Assembly: GCA_025774735.1 (NCBI GenBank)
Contig: JALGZU010000022.1
Coordinates: 1-16,688 of the forward strand
Reading direction: 5' to 3'
Origin: a candidate division LCP-89 bacterium
GTDB lineage: Bacteria; Electryoneota; B3-LCP
DNA length: 16,688 bases
Positions 7,189 through 14,439 of this stretch are shown here, in pieces. The notes beneath the pieces are model-generated. The model made no database searches, had not been told where the DNA came from, and saw nothing but the letters and a program-made list of their open reading frames with translations. Within the stretch, counting starts at the first letter, position 1. Each line of letters opens with the position of its first letter. The position numbers and the translations under genes are program-made.

Positions 7189-8651
7189 TGATCCGGGTGA
7201 AGCGGCCAGACGAAGACAGAAAAGAGACCGGAGAACCCGCTCAAGCGTCCGGAATAAACTGGGCCGAAAAGAAAATTTTCACCGAACTGGGGGAACTCCT
7301 GTCGTCCGTACGCCAGGAGATTAAGCAGGTCAAATCCAGCGCGGGAGAGCCGGATCAACTCGGTGCCTACCAGGAACAGCTGAAGCGGATTGAACACCTT
7401 CTTGAACACGTCGGAGAGGTTCAGCGCACTCGTCTGGAAATACATCTGATCACCCAGATCGCACTGTCACTCTCCAACGCGCTTGACCTGGACGAAGTCT
7501 TAAGTTTGATCCTCGATTCTTTGAAGCAGGTCGTTGATTACGATGCCGCCGGGATTTTCGTCGTCAGCTTAGACGGGCGGGAAGTGGAGGGCGAAATTCT
7601 CAGGGGATACGAGAAGAACCACCGCGGGCAGATTCGCCAGAAACTGGGGCAGGGATTGATGGGATGGGCGATGGAGAACATGATGCCCCTCGTCGTGCCT
7701 GACGTCAGCCGGGATCCGCGCTATGTCAAAGCCCGACCCCAAACGCGTTCCGAACTCGTGGTGCCGATGTTCACCGGAGGGAACGTGATCGGCTGTTTCA
7801 ACCTGGAAAGCGACCGGCTGGGAGCCTTCAGCGAGAGGGATGGCGATCACCTGATGACCTTCGCCTCCCACGCTTCCGTGGCCATTGAACGAGCCCGCCT
7901 CCACAAAGAGATCCTCGAAAAGCACCGCATCGACAAGGAACTGGCCCTGGCCAGGCGCATGCAGAAGGATCTGCTGCCTACACGGGCTCCGAAGCTGGAG
8001 AAATTTAACATTGCCGGCGTTAACGTTCCCTCGGAAATGGTCGGTGGCGATTACTTCGATTACATTCCCCTGACCCAAAAAGATCTCGGCCTGGTAATCG
8101 GGGACGTTGCCGGAAAGGGTGTCCCGGCTGCTTTCGTCATGGCATCCCTGAGGGCGGCACTGCGCATCGAAGCCTTCAGCCACTACGCCATCACCACTAT
8201 CCTGTCACGGGTCAACGATTTTTTAAACGACTCGACCAAACCCGAGATATTCGTCACCGCATTTTACGGTGTCCTCGATACTGAATCCGGTCTGTTTACC
8301 TATGCGAATGCGGGGCATAATCCTCCGCTTTTCATCAGGGCCAACGGAGAGAGACGGGAACTGTCGGAAGGAGGCTTGATTCTGGGGGCTTTCCCTGGCG
8401 CATTATATCAAAACCATAAAATTCAATTCGAACCTGGGGATATCCTCCTGCTCTACACCGACGGTGCATCCGAAGCCGAGAACTCTTCCGGCGAACAGTT
8501 CGGTGTTGAGAGGTTAACGGACATTGTCCAAAATTCCGACCAAACCGATCCCCGGCACATGATCCGGGCTCTGTTGAACGCTATTCGGGATTTTTGCGGG
8601 AATACCGGTCTGCAAGATGACATCACCCTCATGGTAGTGCGATGCCATTGA
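7188..8651 (+). CDS. GAF-domain PP2C/SpoIIE-type serine phosphatase (RsbU-like)
   Basis: This 487-aa phosphatase probably dephosphorylates the neighbouring STAS protein to activate it. Residues 1-80 are charged and helical, likely a coiled coil. About 82-238 form a GAF sensor domain (QIALSLSNALDLDEVLSLIL to FASHASVAIERARL). A helical linker (KHRIDKELALARRMQKDLLP) leads to the SpoIIE domain (about 270-487). Metal-binding and catalytic motifs are intact: MVGGDYFDY (D288), GDVAGKG (D306), YANAGHNPP, LLYTDGASEAEN (D425) and GLQDDITLMVV (D477/D478). No transmembrane segment is seen, so it should sense a cytoplasmic signal. The GTG start at 7188 overlaps the STAS stop by 1 nt, and GTG at 7197 is a possible alternative. 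The end overlaps the kinase gene by 10 nt. Confidence 0.93.
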   Translation: MIRVKRPDEDRKETGEPAQASGINWAEKKIFTELGELLSSVRQEIKQVKSSAGEPDQLGAYQEQLKRIEHLLEHVGEVQRTRLEIHLITQIALSLSNALDLDEVLSLILDSLKQVVDYDAAGIFVVSLDGREVEGEILRGYEKNHRGQIRQKLGQGLMGWAMENMMPLVVPDVSRDPRYVKARPQTRSELVVPMFTGGNVIGCFNLESDRLGAFSERDGDHLMTFASHASVAIERARLHKEILEKHRIDKELALARRMQKDLLPTRAPKLEKFNIAGVNVPSEMVGGDYFDYIPLTQKDLGLVIGDVAGKGVPAAFVMASLRAALRIEAFSHYAITTILSRVNDFLNDSTKPEIFVTAFYGVLDTESGLFTYANAGHNPPLFIRANGERRELSEGGLILGAFPGALYQNHKIQFEPGDILLLYTDGASEAENSSGEQFGVERLTDIVQNSDQTDPRHMIRALLNAIRDFCGNTGLQDDITLMVVRCH

Positions 8652-9058
8652 AAAAACTCGGCGAATTAACCGTCGCCAGCGATCAGGCGCGTCTGGCGGA
8701 TGTAGACCGTTTTTCAGGGACCCTTCTGCAGCGCATTCCCGAGGTGTGCAGCGACATGGATGACATCGCTATCGCCGTCTCCGAAGCGGTCAACAACGCC
8801 ATGCAGCACGGCAACAAGCTCGATGCCTCAAAGTCCGTACATGTCGCCTACTACCTCTGCTCGAGCTATCTACGCATTGTCGTGCAGGATGAAGGGGGAG
8901 GATTTACCCCTGAAAGCGTCCCGGATCCTCGCAAAAAGGAAAACCTTCTGAAGGTATCCGGACGGGGCATCCTCATCATCCGGCACCTCATGGATCGAGT
9001 CTCGTTCCGGAAGCTCAAAAGAGGCATGCAGATAGTTATGGATAAATATTGTGGATAG
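8642..9058 (+). CDS. RsbW-like anti-sigma factor serine kinase (HATPase_c_2)
   Basis: This 138-aa GHKL ATPase of the SpoIIAB/RsbW type would phosphorylate the STAS protein and hold its target, classically a sigma factor, inactive. The N box is SEAVNNAMQHGN (47-58), the G1 motif is QDEGGGFTP (82-90) and the G2 region is SGRGILIIRHLMD (106-118). It starts within the last 10 nt of the phosphatase gene with no independent ribosome site, so translational coupling is likely. No sigma factor gene is visible in the window, so the output of the switch is unknown. Some such kinases control non-sigma partners. Confidence 0.9.
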   Translation: MPLKKLGELTVASDQARLADVDRFSGTLLQRIPEVCSDMDDIAIAVSEAVNNAMQHGNKLDASKSVHVAYYLCSSYLRIVVQDEGGGFTPESVPDPRKKENLLKVSGRGILIIRHLMDRVSFRKLKRGMQIVMDKYCG

Positions 9059-9067
9059 GGACTTAAG

Positions 9068-9583
9068 GTGAAGCAAAATCACGGCTCGGTGCCCAAAATC
9101 GCCATCTATCCCGGATCCTTCGATCCCATCACCTACGGCCACATCGACATCCTCGAACGGGCTGCGATCCTCTTCGACCGGGTGGTGGTGGCTCTGGCCG
9201 TCAATCCCGGCAAGACGCCGCCCCTGTTCTCCCTCGATGAACGTCGCCAGATGATCTCGGAAGTGGTGTCGGAACTGCCTGACGTCCAGGTCATGGATGC
9301 CACCGGATTGATGGTCGAATTCGCCGAAGAGCACGAAGCTATTGCTTTGATCCGCGGCCTCAGGGCGATCTCCGATTTCGAATACGAATTCCAGATGGCG
9401 CTGATGAACCGAAAATTGTCCCCCAAAATCATCACCGTCTTTCTAATGCCGCACGATAGCTACACATACCTCAACTCCTCCATCGTCCGTGAGGTGGCCA
9501 GTTTCGGCGGGGACGTCTCGCAGTTCGTTCCACCCGGAGTGGCGCGTCGTCTCGTGGAAAAATTTTCGTCGTCAGGGGGATGA
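9068..9583 (+). CDS. coaD: Pantetheine-phosphate adenylyltransferase
   Basis: This 171-aa enzyme catalyses the fourth step of coenzyme A synthesis, transferring AMP from ATP to 4'-phosphopantetheine to give dephospho-CoA. Nucleotidyltransferase motifs are YPGSFDPITYGHIDIL (14-29, the TxGH site at T22-H25) and LNSSIVREVASFGGDVSQFVP (135-155, the SSxxVRE site). The middle block IRGLRAISDFEYEFQMALMNR (95-115) is diagnostic for bacterial CoaD. It is slightly longer than the usual 159-165 residues because of an N-terminal extension. The GTG at 9068 is favoured by AGGGA 6 nt upstream, while GTG at 9089 is the alternative. The stop overlaps the ftsE ATG by 4 nt. Confidence 0.96.
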   Translation: MKQNHGSVPKIAIYPGSFDPITYGHIDILERAAILFDRVVVALAVNPGKTPPLFSLDERRQMISEVVSELPDVQVMDATGLMVEFAEEHEAIALIRGLRAISDFEYEFQMALMNRKLSPKIITVFLMPHDSYTYLNSSIVREVASFGGDVSQFVPPGVARRLVEKFSSSGG

Positions 9584-10230
9584 TCCGATTTCTAAACGTC
9601 TCCCTGGAACACGCCCCCGGCCGGGGGATATCCGGGATCACTTTCGACATCGATCGGGGCGAATTCGTCCTCCTGAATGGGCCTACCGGCGCCGGCAAAA
9701 CCACCATCCTCCGCCTGATCTACCATGAACTGATCCCCGATTCAGGCCGAATCGCTATCGAAGACCAGTTTCCCGCCCAAGGCAATATGCAGGATCTCGC
9801 CCTGCTGCGCCGCAAGATGGGGATCGTCTTCCCCGAACCCCGCTTACTCACCGACCGCAATCTCTTCGATAACGTCGCCTTACCTCTGCGCATCGCCGGC
9901 GAAGCCCGCAAACGCACCCATCTCCAGGTCAACAAGCTGCTCTTCCGTTTCGGACTCAAGGACCGAGCCCGCGCTCTCCCCTCTGAGTTATCCTCTGGTG
10001 AGCAGAAGAAAGCTGCCATTGCCAGGGCGCTGGTGGTGCGGCCCTTCATCCTGCTCGCCGACGAGCCTCTCGCCAATATCGATCCCGATGCCTCCGCGGA
10101 GATCCTCGAAATCCTGCAACAGATCAGTACCGAAGGTATGACCATTTTAGCCGCTACCCACATCTCTGGATCTTTCAAGGGAGTTGCCGGCCGGACGCTA
10201 AGCCTCAAAGACGGGAGGCTGATCAAGTGA
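9580..10230 (+). CDS. ftsE: Cell-division ABC transporter ATPase FtsE, variant Q-loop
   Basis: This 216-aa ABC ATPase partners the FtsX membrane protein encoded next. FtsEX regulates septal or lateral peptidoglycan hydrolases during division. Walker A is GPTGAGKTT (34-42), the signature is LSSGEQKK (137-144, LSGGEQ in most relatives), Walker B is FILLADE (156-162), the D-loop is LANIDPD and the switch histidine is H194. The Q-loop position of FtsE (usually VFQ then an acidic residue) reads VFPEPRLL, so the Gln that contacts Mg and couples to the membrane subunit is Pro85. The CCC codon needs two base changes from CAG, so a single sequencing error is unlikely. The gene overlaps coaD by 4 nt and ftsX by 4 nt. 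Confidence 0.9.
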   Translation: MIRFLNVSLEHAPGRGISGITFDIDRGEFVLLNGPTGAGKTTILRLIYHELIPDSGRIAIEDQFPAQGNMQDLALLRRKMGIVFPEPRLLTDRNLFDNVALPLRIAGEARKRTHLQVNKLLFRFGLKDRARALPSELSSGEQKKAAIARALVVRPFILLADEPLANIDPDASAEILEILQQISTEGMTILAATHISGSFKGVAGRTLSLKDGRLIK

Positions 10231-11087
10231 AACCCAACATCGCCTTCACCGTTCGCGAAGGGGTGGGAGGATTGAAGCGGGGACGCTTTCATTCGGCCAT
10301 CGCAGCGGTGGCCACCGCTCTGGCGGTGTCGCTCCTGGGCATGTTCCTCTACGGCGCCCTCAACCTGCGAGCGGCCGCACAAAATTTCCTCGGTTCCCTT
10401 CAGTTTGAAGCGTTTATATCTTTATCACTGCCGACTTCCGGTCACGACGCCCTGCGGGAAACCCTCCGGCAGATGGATCGGCGCTTGTCGGTGACCTATG
10501 TGTCCCGTGAAGAAGCTGCTTCCAGATTTGCCGCAGAACTGGATCCCGACCTGTTCAACGTGCTGGGCGAAAATCCCCTGCCGGCCTCCTTTAAAATCGG
10601 CTTGCCGGGCGAACTGATGCATCCCGATTCCGCCGAGGCCCTAGCGGCGAGACTGTCCGCGCTGGATGGCATCGATGAGGTGATTTACGATCAGCAGTTG
10701 TTAAATCTGCTCCACTCCGGTATCGGAAAACTGACGATCTGGGGTATGATATTCGGCAGCATCGCGACGCTCCTGGCCGTCGCTCTGACTTTTAACTCGG
10801 TGCGCATCAAAATCGACGCCCAGCGCGACAAAGTCCGCCTGATGTCGCTTCTGGGAGCCCAGCCTCTGACCCTGCGCACTATCTTCTGGATTCAGGGATT
10901 GATCCTGGGGGCGATTGGCGGTGCCGTCTCCTCCGGGGTGATCGCCGGGTTCGCAGCTCTCCTCCAATACCGGCTTGCGTCGGGAATCGAGATCATCGTT
11001 CCCCATGCCGGACTGCCCTTCCTGGCCGGATGTCTGCTGGGCATGTCCGGGGGATTGATCGCTGTCGGCAAGTACCTCAAGGTTTAA
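10227..11087 (+). CDS. ftsX: Cell-division permease-like protein FtsX
   Basis: This is a 286-aa FtsX. A short cytoplasmic N-terminus (GVGGLKRGRFHS) precedes TM1 (about 22-44). An extracytoplasmic loop (45-165) carries the FtsX block VTYVSREEAASRF...NVLGENPLPASFKI (89-124). TM2-TM4 follow at about 170-192, 219-246 and 263-284. The MacB/FtsX-type fold transmits FtsE ATP hydrolysis to an external hydrolase or its activator. The GTG start overlaps the ftsE stop (GTGA). The loop length is typical for non-enteric FtsX. No EnvC or NlpD partner is in the window. After its stop, 134 nt separate it from rmlB, the only sizeable gap in the operon. Confidence 0.94.
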   Translation: MKPNIAFTVREGVGGLKRGRFHSAIAAVATALAVSLLGMFLYGALNLRAAAQNFLGSLQFEAFISLSLPTSGHDALRETLRQMDRRLSVTYVSREEAASRFAAELDPDLFNVLGENPLPASFKIGLPGELMHPDSAEALAARLSALDGIDEVIYDQQLLNLLHSGIGKLTIWGMIFGSIATLLAVALTFNSVRIKIDAQRDKVRLMSLLGAQPLTLRTIFWIQGLILGAIGGAVSSGVIAGFAALLQYRLASGIEIIVPHAGLPFLAGCLLGMSGGLIAVGKYLKV

Positions 11088-11221
11088 AATTTGACCGTTA
11101 CACATGGGAAGATCCGGCATCACGAACTTCGGATCACGAAAAACAACGTCAAGCTTCCGGGAACCGCCCCCCAGGCAAATTCATTCAAGATAGTAGACAC
11201 AATTCTCCCGACAAAATAACC

Positions 11222-12229
11222 ATGAATCTCCTCGTCACCGGCGGCGCCGGCTTCATCGGATCGAACTTCATTCAAATCGTGCTCAAAGACCACCGGGACG
11301 TCAGCCTGGTAAACGTGGACGCTCTGACCTACTGCGGCAATCTCGAAAACCTGGCCGCAGTGGAAGGCGATTCCCGTTACCGGTTCGTCAAGGCGGACAT
11401 TGCCGATGCGGACGCCATGGAGCGGCTCTCTTCCGGACAGCAGTTCGATGCCGTCGTCAATTTCGCCGCGGAGACGCACGTTGACCGCTCCATTATGGGT
11501 CCGGCGGTTTTTCTGCGTACCAACGTCACCGGCACCCAGGTCCTGTTGGACGTGGCTTTGAAGCATAAGGTCGACCGCCTCGTCCAGATCTCGACCGACG
11601 AAGTGTACGGGTCTCTGCCGGAAACCGGGGTTTTCACCGAAGAGACTCCCCTAACGCCCAACAGTCCCTATTCCGCCTCCAAGGCGGCAGCGGACCTGCT
11701 GGTGAAAGCTTACGTCCACACTTACGGTCTGGACGCCGTCATAACCCGCTGTTCCAACAATTACGGTCCTTACCAGTTTCCCGAAAAGCTCATCCCATTG
11801 ATGATCACCAACGCCCTTGAAGACAAGTCGCTGCCGGTTTACGGGGACGGCCTGAACGTGCGCGACTGGATTCACGTGGAAGATCACTGTCGCGCGGTCT
11901 GGGCGGTCCTGGAAAAAGGCCGTTCCGGCGAAGTGTACAACATCGGGGGGGGCAACGAGTGGCATAACCTCGACCTGGTGAAGGAACTGCTCCGAATCAT
12001 GGAAAAGCCGGAATCCCTGATTACCTTCGTCAAGGATCGGCCCGGACACGACCGGCGCTACGCCATCGATGCGACTAAAATTCGCCAGGAACTGGGTTGG
12101 AATCCCGCCTACGATTTCGCCGAAGGCCTTAGCCAGACGGTAAGATGGACGCTGGATAACGAAAGTTGGTGGCGCCGCGTCAAGAGTGGCGAATATCAAT
12201 CCTACTATCGGGAGCAATACGGGGTATGA
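11222..12229 (+). CDS. rmlB: dTDP-glucose 4,6-dehydratase
   Basis: This 335-aa extended short-chain dehydrogenase/reductase converts dTDP-glucose to dTDP-4-keto-6-deoxyglucose for dTDP-rhamnose or related deoxysugars. Seen: the NAD motif TGGAGFIGSNF (6-16), DALTYCGNLENL (33-44), FAAETHVDRSI (81-91), the catalytic STDEVYG (T125, D126, E127), YSASK (Y150, K154), RCSNNYGPYQFPEKLIPLMI (176-195), GDGLNVRDWIHVEDHC (208-223) and DRPGHDRRYAID (272-283). The reading frame is open from 11030, but the conserved protein starts at ATG 11222. Upstream residues overlap ftsX and are not family-like. No strong ribosome site is seen. The preceding 134-nt gap holds a 6-bp inverted repeat and no convincing promoter. 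The stop overlaps the sugar transferase ATG (ATGA). Confidence 0.97.
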   Translation: MNLLVTGGAGFIGSNFIQIVLKDHRDVSLVNVDALTYCGNLENLAAVEGDSRYRFVKADIADADAMERLSSGQQFDAVVNFAAETHVDRSIMGPAVFLRTNVTGTQVLLDVALKHKVDRLVQISTDEVYGSLPETGVFTEETPLTPNSPYSASKAAADLLVKAYVHTYGLDAVITRCSNNYGPYQFPEKLIPLMITNALEDKSLPVYGDGLNVRDWIHVEDHCRAVWAVLEKGRSGEVYNIGGGNEWHNLDLVKELLRIMEKPESLITFVKDRPGHDRRYAIDATKIRQELGWNPAYDFAEGLSQTVRWTLDNESWWRRVKSGEYQSYYREQYGV

Positions 12230-13614
12230 AGATCTCCCGGGAAAAAGTCGTTCTGGCGCTGACCGATTTCATCACCCTGAATCTCGCCTACCTCTGTTCT
12301 TACCTCCTGAGATACAAGTCCGGCCTCTTCGCCCAGGCAACCGCCCCGGAATTCCGGCATCTATTCATTCCATCACTGATCGTCTCTATCGGTTGGATGG
12401 TCATCTTTCTCCTGCGGGGGATGTACCGGACACTCTACGGCCAGGGACGGGTGGACGTCTCTCTCAACGTGGCCAAAGCGTCGCTGGTGGGCATATTTGT
12501 CATCTTCCTTGTGACCATCGATCTGCGCCAGCCGCTTTCGCCCAGCCGGGTAGTTTTAATGTCCTACTGGGGATTTCTGGTGCTAATGGTCGGAGGCGGG
12601 CGCGTCATTATCCGCGTGGTGCAGAGGAGGCTCTTGGCTAAGGGGATCGGACTGCGCAACGCCTTGATCGTGGGATTTAACGAGCGCGCCAGATCCTTCC
12701 TGCGCCAGGCGCAGCGGGTACCGGACATGGGTTACAACGTGCGCGGCTTTTTAAATGGCTCTCTGAGTGATGAGTATGATGGAGTAAGGGTGATTGCCGG
12801 TATGGACCGGCTCGAAGCCACCGTGCAGGAACTGCAGGTTCACGAGGTGATTTTGGCTCCCGAACCGAACGAGCGCGAACAGGTGCCCAGCATCATTTCC
12901 AGGTTGGCCAACCTGCACGTCGGCATCAAAATGCTGCCGGATCTGACCGAGATTCTCTTCGGTCACGTCAGAACCGCCCATATCAGGGGAGTCCCCTTGA
13001 TCCAGGTTTTCCCGGATATTCTATCCCCCTGGGCGCGCGTATTGAAGCGAGCGATCGACGTGGCCGTGTCGATGCTGATTCTGACCTGCGGCCTCCCCTT
13101 CGTCCTCTTCGTTAGCCTGGCCATCAAATTGGAATCCAGGGGACCCCTACTTTATGCTCAGAAGCGTGTTGGCCGGGGCGGACGTCTCTTCACACTCTAC
13201 AAGTTCCGTTCCATGAAGCACAACGCTGAAGCGGATACGGGGCCGGTGTGGGCGGGGAAAAACGATTCCCGCATCACCCGGGTGGGCCGCATTATGAGAA
13301 AGCTGCACATCGATGAATTTCCCCAGTTCTTCAACGTTCTGAAAGGGGATATGTCCTTGGTCGGCCCGAGACCGGAACGGCCTGCGTTCGTCGATGAGTT
13401 CCGTCACACCATTCCCCTGTACGAACGCCGCATGAACATCAAACCCGGCATCACCGGCTGGGCGCAGGTCAAGCACAAGTACGATGAGACACTCACCGAC
13501 GTGAAGGACAAGCTTCAGTATGACCTCTTCTACCTCGAAAACATGTCTCTGGCCCTCGATCTGAAGATCATCCTTTCGACCGTGGGGATTATATTACAGT
13601 GTAAGGGACACTGA
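12226..13614 (+). CDS. Polyprenyl-phosphate sugar-1-phosphate transferase (exopolysaccharide/O-antigen initiating enzyme)
   Basis: This 462-aa enzyme of the WbaP/WcaJ type transfers a sugar-1-phosphate from a nucleotide sugar to undecaprenyl phosphate, starting polysaccharide repeat assembly at the inner membrane. Four N-terminal hydrophobic segments (about 9-28, 47-64, 86-100, 105-124) precede a soluble nucleotide-binding-like domain (NALIVGFNERAR to LIQVFPDIL, 145-265). A fifth membrane segment (about 278-302) leads to the catalytic domain: LYKFRSMKHNAE (324-335), the HIDEFPQFFNVLKGDMSLVGPRPERP block (361-386, catalytic D363/E364 pair) and KPGITGWAQVKHKY (406-419). The sugar specificity cannot be read. 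ATG at 12226 overlaps the rmlB stop by 4 nt, so rmlB may supply sugars to the same glycan. It is the last gene of the operon. Confidence 0.93.
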   Translation: MKISREKVVLALTDFITLNLAYLCSYLLRYKSGLFAQATAPEFRHLFIPSLIVSIGWMVIFLLRGMYRTLYGQGRVDVSLNVAKASLVGIFVIFLVTIDLRQPLSPSRVVLMSYWGFLVLMVGGGRVIIRVVQRRLLAKGIGLRNALIVGFNERARSFLRQAQRVPDMGYNVRGFLNGSLSDEYDGVRVIAGMDRLEATVQELQVHEVILAPEPNEREQVPSIISRLANLHVGIKMLPDLTEILFGHVRTAHIRGVPLIQVFPDILSPWARVLKRAIDVAVSMLILTCGLPFVLFVSLAIKLESRGPLLYAQKRVGRGGRLFTLYKFRSMKHNAEADTGPVWAGKNDSRITRVGRIMRKLHIDEFPQFFNVLKGDMSLVGPRPERPAFVDEFRHTIPLYERRMNIKPGITGWAQVKHKYDETLTDVKDKLQYDLFYLENMSLALDLKIILSTVGIILQCKGH

Positions 13615-13642
13615 GCGGAATTACTGCCTGAGAGCGAATAAA

Positions 13643-13673
13643 AACGCCCCCGGTTCATCCTGCCGGGGGCGTT
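13643..13673. terminator. Bidirectional rho-independent terminator between convergent operons
   Basis: An 11-bp perfect stem (AACGCCCCCGG / CCGGGGGCGTT) with a 9-nt loop lies 28 nt after the sugar transferase stop and 20 nt after the ferritin-like gene stop. On the minus strand it is followed by TTTT-ATTC. On the plus strand the tail is TTCTCGTTT, which is weaker. It probably ends both convergent units. Confidence 0.9.
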
Positions 13674-13693
13674 CTCGTTTCCCTGGTTCGTTC

Positions 13694-13900
13694 CTACATC
13701 TCCTTCAGGAAGTTCTTGTCTATTTCGTCCTGAATCATCTGCTGGTGTTTGCGCTCCTCGCCCGCCAGAAATTCGAACATCTTGCGGGCTGCGTCATCCT
13801 CCAGTCTGCCGGCTGTCTCCAGGTAAAACTGCTCGGCGCCCTCCTCCCGTTTCAGGGCTAAGTGCAGCGCCTCCAGCGGAGTTAAGCTTTTATCTACCAT
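13694..13900 (-). CDS. Small ferritin-like/rubrerythrin-type diiron hairpin protein
   Basis: This 68-aa protein corresponds to one helical hairpin of the rubrerythrin diiron domain. Helix 1 contains LKREEGAEQFYLETA with metal-ligand candidate E20. Helix 2 contains FLAGEERKHQQMIQDE with the ExxH ligand pair E49 and H52. A full rubrerythrin domain has two such hairpins (four helices), so this chain must dimerise to complete a diiron site, as in encapsulated ferritins. Its length is about half the family domain, with no sign of truncation: there is a good ribosome site (AGAGGA, 7 nt before ATG) and a terminator after the stop. It lies 65 nt downstream of the selenoperoxiredoxin. The likely role is peroxide reduction or iron handling (inference). 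Confidence 0.85.
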   Translation of the reverse strand: MVDKSLTPLEALHLALKREEGAEQFYLETAGRLEDDAARKMFEFLAGEERKHQQMIQDEIDKNFLKEM

Positions 13901-13965
13901 ATAATAATCCTCTCTCTCTATTCTTTTCTTCTTTGTTTTTCCATCCGGTTCGGAACGGCGGTGGA

Positions 13966-14409
13966 TTACAACGATTCCAGCACTCCGAGTAGTTCTTCGT
14001 CCGGCGGCATCCCCCGTTTCGCATAACGAACGGTGCCCTCCTTGTCGATTATATAGACGGTGCGTTGCGTGCCCTTGGGTTCCTTGTCAGCGCCGAACGC
14101 TTTGGTAATCCTGCCCTCTTCATCGACCAGGAGCGGGAAATTGAATCCGTATTTTTTACTGAAATTCTGGTGTGATTTAAGGCTTCCGGAATTAACGCCG
14201 AGTACCTCAGCGTTCAGCTTTCTGAAGGCCGCTATGTCGTCCCTGAAAGCTGACAACTGCCTCTTTCAACCCGAGGTGTTGTCTTTGGGATAGAAAGCCA
14301 GCACCAGGTTTTTGTGGCCTCGATAATCGGCGGATGCAATCCTCTGGCTGTCCGTTCCCGTAAGAACGAAATCCGGAGCTTCCGTTCCTACCTTGATTAA
14401 CTCACCCAT
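13966..14409 (-). CDS. Selenocysteine-containing peroxiredoxin (BCP/AhpC-TSA family)
   Basis: This 147-aa thiol peroxidase would reduce H2O2 or organic hydroperoxides. The frame opens at ATG 14409 (GAGGA 7 nt upstream) and is interrupted only by TGA at 14266-14268. Upstream residues read LIKVGTEAPDFVLTGTD (4-20) and LVLAFYPKDNTSG (35-47). Downstream ones read KRQLSAFRDDIAAF, AEVLGVNSGSLKSHQNFSKKYG and RTVYIIDKEGTVRY. Family members have FYPKDNTPG-C here, so the UGA falls exactly on the peroxidatic cysteine, as Sec48. No cysteine occurs elsewhere in the protein, so without Sec it could not be a peroxidase. A SECIS-like hairpin starts 8 nt after the UGA. Reading UGA as stop leaves 96 aa from a TTG at 14256 with no active site. 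It lies between rubredoxin and half-ferritin genes. Confidence in Sec decoding is about 0.85; a nonsense mutation is the alternative. Confidence 0.88.
14236..14268 (-). promoter_or_regulatory. Putative bacterial SECIS element following the in-frame UGA
   Basis: Minus-strand RNA after UGA (14268-14266): 8 nt, then a 6-bp stem GUUGUC (14257-14252) with GACGAC (14241-14236), including one G-U pair, closing a 10-nt loop AGCUUUCAGG whose second base is G. A small apical loop with G in its first two positions is the known bacterial SECIS feature. The UGA-to-loop distance of 14 nt is at or just under the usual lower limit. A competing fold pairs UGAAAG (14268-14263) with CUUUCA (14249-14244). SelB binding is inferred, not shown. 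Confidence 0.5.
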
Positions 14410-14439
14410 GCTTCATCCTCTGATTGGCTCTTTTAGGAG

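Noticed and set aside
7569..8183. 204-aa minus-strand open frame
   Set aside because: Antisense to the GAF/SpoIIE phosphatase, whose domains are complete. Composition is His-rich and motif-free, typical of a shadow frame.
9720..10382. 220-aa minus-strand open frame
   Set aside because: Lies antisense to ftsE/ftsX, is Ser/Arg-rich and has no recognisable domain.
11030..11221. 64-codon N-terminal extension of RmlB
   Set aside because: Overlaps the ftsX 3' end in another frame and has no family similarity. The canonical MNLLVTGGAGFIG start is at 11222.
11651..12217. 188-aa minus-strand open frame
   Set aside because: Antisense to rmlB, which carries all catalytic motifs.
13901..13965. Imperfect hairpin (CCGGTT/AACGG) between peroxiredoxin and half-ferritin genes
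   Set aside because: The stem is short with a bulge and has no T-run. It does not support a terminator.
13966..14256. A 96-aa peroxiredoxin fragment starting at TTG 14256
   Set aside because: It lacks the active site and N-terminal half. The frame continues upstream through a single TGA to a good ATG with ribosome site at 14409, so it is the tail of the selenoprotein.
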